Shown piece by piece: positions 41,887 through 50,307 of a DNA stretch of 64,000 nucleotides. Position numbers and translations under genes: made by a program. How positions within the stretch are numbered: the stretch's first letter is position 1; each line of letters begins with the position of its first letter. The notes under the pieces are model-generated. The model was given only the letters and a program-made list of their open reading frames with translations. It did not search any database and had not been told where the DNA came from. The DNA lies in contig NZ_JABCPZ010000006.1 of assembly GCF_013283785.1 (NCBI RefSeq), positions 1 through 64,000 on the forward strand. Reading direction: 5' to 3'. The DNA comes from Nonomuraea antri. GTDB taxonomy: Bacteria > Actinomycetota > Actinomycetes > Streptosporangiales > Streptosporangiaceae.

Positions 41887-42051
41887 ATGACCATTGGGTC
41901 AGTAGTCGAGGCGTTAACCGCTAGCCTCATTTCGGACATTCTTCTTTCGGTTCTCTGGTGGTTCGCCAGCCGGCAGACAGATTTCCGTAGAAGCCGCCGT
42001 AAAAGGCGATCCTCCTGCATGCTGAAGCGAGGGAGGCGAAACGATGTCTGA
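41887..42051 (+). CDS. Small one-helix membrane protein
   Basis: The 54-residue ORF starts at ATG 41887 after AAAAGGAGA, a strong ribosome site. It has one hydrophobic segment (VEALTASLISDILLSVLWWF, about 7-26) and a basic tail, so it would sit in the membrane with the tail inside. Its stop overlaps the next start by 8 bp, suggesting coupling with the sigma-like membrane protein. Confidence 0.6.
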   Translation: MTIGSVVEALTASLISDILLSVLWWFASRQTDFRRSRRKRRSSCMLKRGRRNDV

Positions 42052-43705
42052 ATCGGAGATCTTCGACCGCCGCGACGAAGGAATCGACGAACTGCAGCGA
42101 TACGTGCAGAAGATCATCCGGCGCAGGCTCCCGGACTTCCCGGACGACATCGACGACCTCGCGCGCGAGGTGCTGGTCGCCGTCCGCGCCCGCCTCGCGG
42201 CCGGCGCCACGATCGTTAACGTACGAGGCTACGCTGCGGCGAGCGCGCGGAACGAGTGTGCTTCGTTCCTGAAAAAGAAGGAACAAGAACGAAAGGCGCG
42301 GCCCGTCTCCGCCTGGCCCCCTGTCGCGACAGAGGGCTCCGATGCCCTCGACGTCCTCGACCGTGCCATCGATCCAGGAGAGCGGGTGCATGCCGGCCAC
42401 ACGCGGAAACGGACGGAAGAGGCGCTGCTCCTCCTGCCGGAGGACGTCGAGAAGGAGGCTCGGGCGGCGTTCGCGAAGGAGCTCGAGGGTCTGTCGTCCG
42501 CGCCGCGGCGCACGGTCAACGAGCGCCAGGCCCGAAGCCGGCTGAAATGGCCGATCAGGGCCGCTGCGCGCGTTCTGCTTCACGTCGAGCTGGACGGCAA
42601 GGTCAGCGTCGACGGCGAGACCACCTGCGCTGGATTCAAGAAGATCGTCTCCTGCGCACACGGTCAGCGCCTCGCCGCTCAGGACGGCCGCCTGTCAGTC
42701 GATCACTTGAAGGAGGTCGTCAAGCACTTCCGGCAGTGTCCGTGCTCGGCGCTGGAAGTGAAACGCATCCGCGAGGGCATGCGGGACAGCACGTTCCTGG
42801 TCATAGCCGGTGCCGCCGACGAGATCACCGACGAGTTCGAACTGGTCAGCTCCGAAGGACGCCTGCCGCGGCCCCGGCCGCCGCGTTCTCGTCCTGCTCG
42901 ACATCCGGCTCGCGCCACTCAGCGGCGGCTGGGTACCCGGCCGGTGCGCGGGCGCTCGTACAAGGGGCAAGCCCTGACGTTTTGGACGCTGCTGTTCATG
43001 CTGGCTGCCGTGCTGCTGACGGTTCAGCCGCAGGCGAGGGAACTGGCGTCCGCGCTGTTCCCCTCCCTGCCCGGTGAGCGACCTGCGGCGGCCGGGCAGG
43101 AGGGGCAGAAGAGGAAGACCGGGCCGGGGAGATCTCGTAAGAAAGGCGACCCTCCCGTTGCGACCAAGCGGCCAGGGAAGTCGAGTGTCAAGCGGCCCAA
43201 GGATCGGCAGCCGGCCGCGAACGTCCATGAACAGCCCGAACAGGCACAACCCGAACTAGCACAGCCTGAACAGGCGCAACCCGAGCTAGCACAGCCTGAA
43301 CAGGCGCAACCCGAGGAGGCGCAGCCTGAACAGGCACAGCCCGAGCAGGCGCAGCCCGAAAAGAAGCCCGAAGTGGTGGAGGCCCAGCCGGTGCTGCCGG
43401 AGCAACAACCGCAAAGCCAGCCGGTGGTCGCCACCCCCACCTACACGCTGACCACCCGTGTGACCGGCACCGACGCCTACCTCGTCGTCAGGGCCGATGG
43501 CAAGAAGCTGGGCATCTGCGCACAATCCGGCAACGCCGTCCAGGAATGCTCGTGGCAGGTGGCCAAGGACACGAAGGTGACGCTGACCGCCCCCGCCCAC
43601 ACCACGGAGTGGAGGCAGGGCCCCTGCTCAGGGCAAGCCTTGACGTGCGGCTTCACCATGAGCGTGGCGACGCTGGCCGAGGTGTACCTCTCCGTCCCGG
43701 GCTGA
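42044..43705 (+). CDS. Sigma-like cytoplasmic domain fused to a membrane helix and exported repeat domain
   Basis: The 553-residue protein has an N-terminal helical domain (about 1-100) that looks like sigma region 2 (DDLAREVLVAVRARL, VNVRGYAAASARNECASFLKKK), a Cys-containing middle (about 200-235), one membrane helix (LTFWTLLFMLAAVLLTVQP, about 310-328), a Lys/Pro-rich stalk with an AQPE repeat and a 90-residue C-terminal beta domain with three Cys. The ATG follows GGGAGG. Similar sigma-like and anti-sigma fusions exist in actinomycetes, but I do not know this one. It would carry a signal from the cell surface to transcription. Confidence 0.75.
   Translation: MSESEIFDRRDEGIDELQRYVQKIIRRRLPDFPDDIDDLAREVLVAVRARLAAGATIVNVRGYAAASARNECASFLKKKEQERKARPVSAWPPVATEGSDALDVLDRAIDPGERVHAGHTRKRTEEALLLLPEDVEKEARAAFAKELEGLSSAPRRTVNERQARSRLKWPIRAAARVLLHVELDGKVSVDGETTCAGFKKIVSCAHGQRLAAQDGRLSVDHLKEVVKHFRQCPCSALEVKRIREGMRDSTFLVIAGAADEITDEFELVSSEGRLPRPRPPRSRPARHPARATQRRLGTRPVRGRSYKGQALTFWTLLFMLAAVLLTVQPQARELASALFPSLPGERPAAAGQEGQKRKTGPGRSRKKGDPPVATKRPGKSSVKRPKDRQPAANVHEQPEQAQPELAQPEQAQPELAQPEQAQPEEAQPEQAQPEQAQPEKKPEVVEAQPVLPEQQPQSQPVVATPTYTLTTRVTGTDAYLVVRADGKKLGICAQSGNAVQECSWQVAKDTKVTLTAPAHTTEWRQGPCSGQALTCGFTMSVATLAEVYLSVPG
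43241..43360. repeat. Four 30-bp tandem repeats coding AQPE units
   Basis: Units begin at 43241, 43271, 43301 and 43331 and have the form CAGGC(A/G)CAACCCGA(A/G) plus a variant half, each 30 bp and in frame. They code alternating A-Q-P-E-Q/L repeats of the exported stalk. Confidence 0.85.
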
Positions 43706-43874
43706 GCACCTGCCGAGGACGTCACGGCCCTGGCTCTCCCGTCCGAGGGCTAGGGCCTGCAGAAGCCCACTGACCAGCAGAAACCATGCCGACCGTGGCG
43801 CCGTGACCAAGGTGCCCGCGGTGTGACGTCACTTGACACGATCATCTGGACAAGATCTTCTGGCGAGTACTCTT

Positions 43875-43907
43875 GGGGGTACGGCAGGCTTTGCCCGCCG
43901 TACCCCC
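43875..43907. terminator. Strong hairpin downstream of the AQPE protein
   Basis: GGGGGTACGGC (43875-43885) pairs with GCCGTACCCCC (43897-43907), an 11-bp perfect stem, continued inside by GGC-ttt-GCC after one mismatch. It lies 170 bp after the gene stop in a 323-bp gap that holds no gene I can support. It may be a terminator or an attenuator before the SDR gene. Confidence 0.65.
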
Positions 43908-44028
43908 TTGGAGGCGGTCAACGCCCAGTTGCGCCGAAGTTTCCTGGAACACAAGCGATTCCCGCGACGGTCCTTGAAGTTCGAAGGACGCGTTCGGCCG
44001 ATGAGCGATTCGCGTGATGGGAGAGCGG

Positions 44029-44877
44029 ATGATCGCGTTGGTGACCGGCGCCAATCAAGGTCTGGGCCTGGCCCTGGTGCGTGGCCTGTGCCAGAGCTTC
44101 CCTGACGGGACGATCTATCTGGGCGCCCGCGACGAGGGACGCGGATCGGCGGCGGTGGAGTCACTGCGCGCCGAAGGACTCGCGCCGGAGCCGGTCTTGA
44201 TCGACGTACAGGACGACCGGTCCGTGCGTGAGGCCGCACAGCTGGTCGCGGACCGGCACGGCGGGATCGACGTGGTCATCTCGAACGCGGCCGCTCGCAT
44301 CTCTCCCGATGTGCCCGACTCCGAGCAGGTGCGGGCATTCGTCGACACCAACAATCACGGCGCGCATCGAATGATCGAGGCTTTCGGCCCCCTGCTCAAT
44401 GACGCCGCCCGGTTCCTCGTGGTGGCCAGTTCGTTCGGCACGCTGGACAGCCTGTCGCCACGGCTGTGGCATCACTTCGACGTCGACCACATGACCCTGC
44501 GGGATCTGGCCCAGGTCATGGACGACTACGCGACCGAGGTCGAGGCGGGCCGGGCGGGCGAGGCGGGCTGGCCGAGCTGGATCAACCCGCCGTCCAAGAT
44601 CGGGCAGGTGGCGGCGGTGAAGATCGCGGCACGTGAATGGGATCGCCGTCGCGGCATCTTGATCAATGCGGTCTGTCCGGGGTTGGTGGACACCGAGGCG
44701 TCACGCCCGTGGTTCACCGATTGGACCGGAGTGCTCACCCCTGACGAGGCCGCCGTGGACGTCCTCTGGCTGGCCACGCTTCCAGCCGGCACGCAGGGGC
44801 CGTACGGGGAACTGGTCCAGCGCAGGAAGGTGCTGCCGTTCCGCCCTGAGCATGGACCCGATGCCAAGGATTCATGA
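44029..44877 (+). CDS. SDR-family protein (carbonyl reductase-like) without the catalytic Tyr
   Basis: The 282-residue protein has TGANQGLG (about 6-13), SNAAA (about 88), a Ser in VVASSFG (about 132) and INAVCPGLVDTEA. The YxxxK site reads N-P-P-S-K, so Tyr is Asn. In its C-terminal half it follows the carbonyl reductase layout with a long insert before this site. ATG at 44029 (GGGAG five bases upstream) is preferred to 44014 or 44017. Confidence 0.82.
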   Translation: MIALVTGANQGLGLALVRGLCQSFPDGTIYLGARDEGRGSAAVESLRAEGLAPEPVLIDVQDDRSVREAAQLVADRHGGIDVVISNAAARISPDVPDSEQVRAFVDTNNHGAHRMIEAFGPLLNDAARFLVVASSFGTLDSLSPRLWHHFDVDHMTLRDLAQVMDDYATEVEAGRAGEAGWPSWINPPSKIGQVAAVKIAAREWDRRRGILINAVCPGLVDTEASRPWFTDWTGVLTPDEAAVDVLWLATLPAGTQGPYGELVQRRKVLPFRPEHGPDAKDS

Positions 44878-45183
44878 CGATCCCCCGCGCGGAGGGACCG
44901 CACGACCGGTACGCGGATACGACCCCGCGCGCGCCGCTCCACAGCGACTCGCCCGGGGGCCGGACGGAAGCAGCAACGCTCGCGCCGGACGGAAGCAGCA
45001 ACGCCCTCGCCCCCATGACGGGTCGCCGAGCAGACCGAGGACGAGCGGCCGCCGTGCGCACGATGACATCGGAGCGCAGTGCGCGCGTGCTGAACCGGGT
45101 GTTTCGCCGCCACAAGCCGGTCCAAGGATGACCACGGGGGATGAGTGAGCCGATGAGCGTCGCACCTGCCCGTCCTGGAGACG
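44878..45183. other. 306-bp gap with a 25-bp tandem duplication
   Basis: No gene can be supported. GCCGGACGGAAGCAGCAACG occurs twice in a row, at 44959 and 44984, a perfect tandem duplication of 25 bp with its trailing bases nearly the same. An 85-residue plus-strand frame (44874-45131) crosses it but has no natural composition. Confidence 0.5.
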
Positions 45184-45933
45184 TCAGCTCTCGACGTCGA
45201 ATTCGAGTTCGTCGTACCGGCGCGCCGCGATCTGCTCCGGGGTCCCCGAGACGAGGGTGATGCAGCCGTCCCCGAAGTCCGTGCTCTCCGGAATGGAGAG
45301 GAACAACGTCCTTCCGCGGCCTTCCACCGGGTTGTGAAAGGCACGGGAGTAGCCGCCGAGCTGGATGTCGTATCTCCACCGGACGTCGGGAACCTCCCCG
45401 ATCGCGTCGATCAGCTTGGTCACGAGGCGGGCCCGCTCGGCGTCGCCCCCGGCGTAGTCGGCCGCTTCCGCGACCTGAGCCCAGCGGAGATCGACGGGCC
45501 TGGTGAGGCCAGGCACCGCGTAGAGCGGGAACGGCTCGTGAGAAGTCTGCTGCGAGTGTCGTTCGACGGTCTCGGTACCCGGCGGCAGATGGATGACGAC
45601 GCCGTCCTCCGGATCGTCGGTGATTTCGGCGAGAACGATCAGGTGGCCGTCGGCGGGAAAGTCGATGTCGAGGACGCCCGCGGGTAAGGCGGCGCAGTCG
45701 ATGGTCACCACGTGCGGCCGGTACGAGGGCACGTCCACGTCCTCGGGCAGATGGGGAACCCCCAGGGCCCGGGCGGCCGGACGGGCGTCCTTCTTCAGCT
45801 CTTCCGGCAGTTCGCCGAAGGGGGAGAGGTAGACGCAGGGCCGCAGGAGGCGGATGAACGCCTCGGTCACCGACTCGGGCAGTGCAAGGGCCCGGCCGGC
45901 GTCGAGGACGGCTTCACGCACGCGCGAATTCAT
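45184..45933 (-). CDS. DUF1963-like protein
   Basis: The 249-residue protein has the YwqG/DUF1963 layout: an early PHLPEDVDVP, a central beta sheet, LGGYSRAFHNP (about 205) and a C-terminal FGDGCITLVSGTPEQIA. The ATG at 45933 follows AGGGTGG. The function of this family is not known; members are often found near toxin-immunity and phage defence regions, but nothing here shows that. Confidence 0.75.
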   Translation of the reverse strand: MNSRVREAVLDAGRALALPESVTEAFIRLLRPCVYLSPFGELPEELKKDARPAARALGVPHLPEDVDVPSYRPHVVTIDCAALPAGVLDIDFPADGHLIVLAEITDDPEDGVVIHLPPGTETVERHSQQTSHEPFPLYAVPGLTRPVDLRWAQVAEAADYAGGDAERARLVTKLIDAIGEVPDVRWRYDIQLGGYSRAFHNPVEGRGRTLFLSIPESTDFGDGCITLVSGTPEQIAARRYDELEFDVES

Positions 45934-46045
45934 GGACGCCACCCTGCCATGCGCCACTGACATCCCCCGCGTCCCGGTCGGCCATGATCGACGCTGCTCC
46001 GCGAGCGCACCCCGGCCGGGTCACGCCGATCGTGGACGGATCTCG

Positions 46046-46630
46046 TCATACGGCCTGACCCCGGATGCCCTGGATCGCGATGTCCAGCAGCCGATCCGCC
46101 TGCTCGCCGTCGTCGTGATGCTCGGTGGCCAGCGAGATGGCGTTGATGAGCGCGAGCAGGTCCTCGGCGCGAATCCCGGGCCGGACGGCGCCTGCCTGTT
46201 GTGCTCGTCGCAGCAGGCCGCGCACCGCATTGGTGATCATCGCCTGGCAGCCTTCGTTCTGCTCCAGCAGGTCGGCGTCCCGGCCGTCCTGCAGCAGTGA
46301 GGCGGCCAGGCCGCGACTGGCGCTCGCGTAGGCGTTGAGGTCGCCCAGCCAGGCCAGGAGCGCGGGGCCCGGCTCGTTCTCCGCGGCGCGTCGGGCCGCC
46401 ATGGCGCACAGGTCCTCGACGCGGTCGTGGAAGACGGCTTCGAGCAGGGTCCGGCGGGAGGGGAAGAGGCGATGCAGCGTCGCCGATCCCGTCCCGGCTT
46501 GGCGAGCGATCTCCTTCAGAGCGGCGCCGGCGCCGTCACGCGCGAAGACGTCCCGGGCCGCGCTGACGATGCGGTCGTAGTTGCGCTGGGCGTCCGCACG
46601 CAGGGGCCGTCGCTGTGCGGCGTGGGGCAT
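46046..46630 (-). CDS. TetR/AcrR-family regulator
   Basis: The 194-residue protein has a TetR helix-turn-helix (GAALKEIARQAGTGSATLHRLFPSRR, about 35-60) and a helical ligand domain. It is divergent from an MDR oxidoreductase gene with a 27-bp perfect palindrome in the 103-bp gap. It probably represses both genes. Confidence 0.9.
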   Translation of the reverse strand: MPHAAQRRPLRADAQRNYDRIVSAARDVFARDGAGAALKEIARQAGTGSATLHRLFPSRRTLLEAVFHDRVEDLCAMAARRAAENEPGPALLAWLGDLNAYASASRGLAASLLQDGRDADLLEQNEGCQAMITNAVRGLLRRAQQAGAVRPGIRAEDLLALINAISLATEHHDDGEQADRLLDIAIQGIRGQAV

Positions 46631-46650
46631 GGCCTCCTCCAGGTTTTGAC

Positions 46651-46711
46651 AAGTGGGCTGGCGCTCCGGTTAGAGTAGCCGAGTCATAAGTGGGCTGCGA
46701 GCCCACTTATG
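46651..46711. promoter_or_regulatory. 27-bp palindromic operator plus half-site
   Basis: CATAAGTGGGCT-gcg-AGCCCACTTATG (46685-46711) is a perfect inverted repeat with 12-base arms. A further AAGTGGGCT half-site lies at 46651-46659, close to the TetR gene start, so the regulator may bind at two places. Confidence 0.88.
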
Positions 46712-46733
46712 TTCCGACCGACTGGGAGAGATC

Positions 46734-47687
46734 ATGCGCGCCGTCCAATACACCCGTTTCGGCCCTCCCGAGGTGCTGGACGTCCACGATGTGCCCACGC
46801 CCCGGCCTGGGCCGGGAGAGGTGCTCGTCGAGGTCCGCGCCGCGAGCGTGGACGCCGGAGAGGCCGCCTTCCGCGCCGGCAGAATGCGCGCCGTCGCCCG
46901 CGCCCGATTCCCCCGCGGCCTGGGAGTCGACTTCACCGGCCGCGTCGCCGCCGTGGGTTCCGGGGTGCACGCCTGGCGGGAGGGAGAGGAGGTGTGGGGG
47001 CTGATGCCGCACCTCGTCTTCGGCGCCATCGCCGACTACGTCGCCGTCCCCGAACAGCGGCTCGCCCGCGCGCCCAAGAACCTGAGCCTGCTGGAGGCCG
47101 CCGCCCTGCCCTCGTCGGGTACCACCGCACTGACCGCCCTGACCGACAAGGCCGGCCTCACCAGCGGCGAACGGCTCCTGGTCCGCGGCGCCGCGGGCGG
47201 CGTCGGCAGCATCGCCGTACAACTGGGCAAGGCGCTCGGCGCCCACGTCACGGCGCTCGCCGGCGCCCGCAACCTCGACTGGGTCACCGAACTCGGCGCC
47301 GACGCGGCCCTGGACTACCGCACCACCCGGCCGCAGGACCTCGGACAGTACGACGTGATCCTCGACCTCGTGGGCACCGACCTCGGGGCCTACCAGGCCC
47401 GGCTCACCCGGCGCGGCCGCATGGTCGCGCTCGCCTTCGACCACGACCGCATCCTGACCTCCCTGGTCACCACTGGGCTGCGGGCCGCACTCTCGCCCCG
47501 GCGCATGAAGATCTTCAGCAACAACCCCTCGCCCGAGCGGATGGCCGAGCTCACCGCCTCCGCCGAGGCGGGCAACATCCGTCCGGTGATCGACACCGTC
47601 TACCCGATGGACGAGGTCGCAGAGGCGCACCGACGACTCGAAGCCGGCGGCGTCCGCGGAAAGCTCATCATCGACCTGCAGCGCTGA
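46734..47687 (+). CDS. Zinc-free MDR-family quinone oxidoreductase
   Basis: The 317-residue protein is an MDR of the quinone reductase type: GROES-like N-terminus (PEVLDVHDVPTPRPGPGEVLV), no zinc-ligand cluster, ALPSSGTTALTAL and the NADPH site GAAGGVGSIAVQLGKALG (about 158-175). It probably reduces quinones or enones with NADPH. The ATG follows GGGAG. It is controlled by the divergent TetR protein. Confidence 0.92.
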   Translation: MRAVQYTRFGPPEVLDVHDVPTPRPGPGEVLVEVRAASVDAGEAAFRAGRMRAVARARFPRGLGVDFTGRVAAVGSGVHAWREGEEVWGLMPHLVFGAIADYVAVPEQRLARAPKNLSLLEAAALPSSGTTALTALTDKAGLTSGERLLVRGAAGGVGSIAVQLGKALGAHVTALAGARNLDWVTELGADAALDYRTTRPQDLGQYDVILDLVGTDLGAYQARLTRRGRMVALAFDHDRILTSLVTTGLRAALSPRRMKIFSNNPSPERMAELTASAEAGNIRPVIDTVYPMDEVAEAHRRLEAGGVRGKLIIDLQR

Positions 47688-47738
47688 CCCCTGCGCGAAC
47701 CCCGCAGGACAAGCAGTTCGGTACCGAAGCCCGGACGC

Positions 47739-47880
47739 GAGCCCCACGACCGGGCCCTGCGCGACCTCGTCGGTGAGTCGTCCACGCTCAGCACCGAGTT
47801 CCGCACCCAGTGAGCTGTCCACGACGGCAGCAAGCGGCTGTGGCATCCGCAGGTCGGTGACCTGGAACTGGCCTGCCCAG
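47739..47880 (+). pseudogene. Fragment of an XRE regulator (MmyB-like C-terminal domain) with in-frame stop
   Basis: The frame reads EPHDRALRDLVGESSTLSTE, then FRTQ, a TGA stop at 47811, then AVHDGSKRLWHPQVGDLELA. This matches the end of the MmyB-like ligand domain of XRE regulators (DLVGELS...FRTRWAxHD...HPxVGDLEL), with the conserved Trp codon changed to a stop. No helix-turn-helix part remains. The whole 231-bp gap is this remnant plus flanks. Confidence 0.7.
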
Positions 47881-47918
47881 GTCCAACCGGACGGTGTACG
47901 GTCGCACCAGCTACGTCG

Positions 47919-48830
47919 TCAGCCGTTCCTTCCCCTGGACGACCAGTTCGACACGATCGATGATGGCCGGATCTGGCCGTCGCGCGCGGCCCGCCGCAGC
48001 AGAGGGACGGTGGGCACCAGGCAGATCAGCAGGGCGAGCAGGCTGGCCTCGGGTCCGAACGCGCCGCCGGTCAGCGCGGACGGGCCGGACAGCGTGACGT
48101 TCAGCAGGCCATCGGGCGGCATGGCCGACCCGGAGATCGTGACGCCGAAGATCCCGGTCTGGGTGAAGTTCCAGGCGAAGTGCAGGCCGATCGGCAGCCA
48201 CAGGGACCGAGTGGCGACGTACGCGGCGGTCATCAGGAACCCGCCCGTCAAGGCGATCGAGAGCGCACCCCACAATGTGGCGTTGGGGTTGACCAGGTGC
48301 AGCGCGCCGAACAGCAGCGTGGATACGACCAGCGCGCTCACCGTGCCGATGCGTTCCTCCATGATGCGGAACAGAACCCCGCGGAACAGCAGTTCCTCGG
48401 CGACCGCGACGCCCGACATCATGCCGGCGGCGCCGATGAGCCCGCCGACGGAACCCCAGGACACCTCCTGCCAGCCCCCGAACATCGCGATCAGCGCCAT
48501 CAATCCGGCGAACAGGCCGAACCCGAGCAGCGTCCCGCGCCACAGCTGCGCCCGGCTGCCCGGCTTCTGCAGTTCGGGGATGTCGGAGCGGAGTTCGACG
48601 GTTCGGCAGAGCCATCGGTAGCAGGCCACGGCGGCGACGGCCAGGCCGATCCCCACCGGCAGGGCGAGGATCGGGATGGGCGAGACGACCTGGTTGATCC
48701 CGGCGATCGCGGTCATCACCCCGAACATGGCGACCAGCAGGACGGGAAGGCGGAACCGGCGCAACCGGCGCCGGCCCGCCGAAGGGGCGGCCTGCGGGAG
48801 GGGGTCTGCCGGGTGATCCGTGGACGCCAT
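47919..48830 (-). CDS. CPBP-family intramembrane metalloprotease
   Basis: The 303-residue protein has about eight membrane helices and the Abi/CPBP motifs: EELLFRG (about 146), FGALHLVNP (about 175) and HFAWNF (about 217). The Glu pair, His and last His/Asn are intact. These enzymes may process prenylated or small membrane peptides. The ATG at 48830 is taken after GAGAGGA. Confidence 0.88.
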   Translation of the reverse strand: MASTDHPADPLPQAAPSAGRRRLRRFRLPVLLVAMFGVMTAIAGINQVVSPIPILALPVGIGLAVAAVACYRWLCRTVELRSDIPELQKPGSRAQLWRGTLLGFGLFAGLMALIAMFGGWQEVSWGSVGGLIGAAGMMSGVAVAEELLFRGVLFRIMEERIGTVSALVVSTLLFGALHLVNPNATLWGALSIALTGGFLMTAAYVATRSLWLPIGLHFAWNFTQTGIFGVTISGSAMPPDGLLNVTLSGPSALTGGAFGPEASLLALLICLVPTVPLLRRAARDGQIRPSSIVSNWSSRGRNG

Positions 48831-48990
48831 GATCACGTTCCTCTCGATCGAGTCGCCGCGGCGATTTCCGCGACCTCAGCGAGACTAGGAAGCGGCGCGG
48901 GGCATGCCATCCCACCGGAACGGACATTCGCTGTAGCTCTCACGGGGGATGGCAGCACGGCGGAACCAGCCTGCGCCGTAAACTTGCCCG

Positions 48991-50307
48991 GTGTTCGCGA
49001 ACGTCGTCCGTTCTGTCCGCTCCTGGCGAGACTTCTGGCGAACTCGCTCCGCCTTCGCCAAAGACAGCGTGCTCGCGGCGTCGCTCACACTGCTGGGATT
49101 CGTACCGACACTGTCGGCCATCGCGGCGCGGATCGGCGATCTCGCCGAGCGGCCGTCCGACGCGTCGGCCCTGGTGCTGACCGTGGCGCAGTCCGCACCA
49201 CTGGCCGTACGCAGCCGATGGCCGGCGGTCTGCCTGGCGGTCACCGGCACCGCCTTCGCACTGCACCAGGCGCTGTCCTACCCGCCGACCTTCGCCAGCA
49301 TCGGGCTCTATCTGGCGGTGTACGCGGCCGGAGCCCATCAGGTGCGGTTCCGTCACGGCCTCGCCGCGGCGTCGACCGCCGGCTATGCCGTGCTGGCGGT
49401 GGTGCTGCACAGCCTGGGATCGCCCAGCCGGGTTCAGGATTTCGTGGCGTTCTACCTGACCTTGGCGGTGGTCTGGACGGCCGGCGGGGTGATGCGCCGA
49501 TGGCGGGCGGAGGAGGCCGAGCGCCGACGGCTCAGCGCGGACGTGGCCAGGGCCGCGGAGCGGGCACGCATCGCCCGCGAACTGCACGACGTGGTCACGC
49601 ATCACGTGACCGCCATGGTCGTCCAGGCGGACGCGGCACAGTTGACGACCGGCACGACGGCGGGGTTAGCCGCGATCAGCGACAGCGGACGGCGGGCGCT
49701 GACGGAACTGCGCCACCTGCTCGGCGTACTGGAAGCCACCGGCGAGCCGGGCACCGCGAACGACGCCAGAGGTGAGTGGGACAGCGCGAACGACGCCAGA
49801 GGTGAGTCGGGCAGCGCGACCATAGCCACAGGCGGGTCGGGCAGCACGGCCATGGCCGCCGGCGGGCCGGGCGGCGCGGACCGCGCGCCGACGCTGGCCG
49901 GAATCGCCGGCCTGGTGGAGAACGCCCGCCTGTCCGGCCAGCCCGCCGAGCTGGCCGAGCACGGCGAGCGGCGGCCACACGCCGGGGACGTCGAGCTGGC
50001 CGCCTACCGGGTGGTGCAGGAAGCGCTCACCAACGCGATGAAGCACGCGCCAGGCCGCCGCACCACGGTCACGCTGCACCACCATCCCGATCACCTCGCC
50101 ATCGAAGTGACCAACGACGGACCCGCCGCACCCGACGGACCTGCCGTGGCCGCCGTACCTGCCATGCCCGCTGTGCCGTCGGGCGGGCGCGGGCTGGACG
50201 GGCTGCGCCGGAGGGTGCGTCTGCTCGACGGCGAACTGGTCACCGGGCAGCGGCCCGACGGCGGGTTCGGCGTACGTGCCCGCATCCCCGCCAGGAGTGA
50301 GACATGA
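48991..50307 (+). CDS. Sensor histidine kinase with repeat insert, probably leaderless
   Basis: The 438-residue protein has about five membrane helices, the phosphoacceptor in ARELHDVVTHHVTAMV (about 195) and HATPase motifs EALTNAMKHAP (about 345) and GRGLDGLRRRV (about 395). Between the dimerisation helices and the ATPase lies a 45-residue Gly/Asp/Ala linker made of tandem repeats. The GTG at 48991 stands seven bases after TAAACT, a good -10, with no ribosome site, so the mRNA is likely leaderless. It overlaps the response regulator as ATGA. Confidence 0.9.
   Translation: MFANVVRSVRSWRDFWRTRSAFAKDSVLAASLTLLGFVPTLSAIAARIGDLAERPSDASALVLTVAQSAPLAVRSRWPAVCLAVTGTAFALHQALSYPPTFASIGLYLAVYAAGAHQVRFRHGLAAASTAGYAVLAVVLHSLGSPSRVQDFVAFYLTLAVVWTAGGVMRRWRAEEAERRRLSADVARAAERARIARELHDVVTHHVTAMVVQADAAQLTTGTTAGLAAISDSGRRALTELRHLLGVLEATGEPGTANDARGEWDSANDARGESGSATIATGGSGSTAMAAGGPGGADRAPTLAGIAGLVENARLSGQPAELAEHGERRPHAGDVELAAYRVVQEALTNAMKHAPGRRTTVTLHHHPDHLAIEVTNDGPAAPDGPAVAAVPAMPAVPSGGRGLDGLRRRVRLLDGELVTGQRPDGGFGVRARIPARSET
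49741..49880. repeat. 30-bp tandem repeats inside the sensor kinase gene
   Basis: Units start at 49741, 49771, 49801, 49831 and (partial) 49861; the first two share GCGAACGACGCCAGA. Each is ten codons and begins G-(E/G)-(P/S/W)-(G/D). They code the linker between the histidine helix and the ATPase domain. Confidence 0.85.

Noticed and set aside
44874-45131. An 85-codon frame after the SDR gene
   Set aside because: It crosses a tandem duplication and has an unnatural charged composition.
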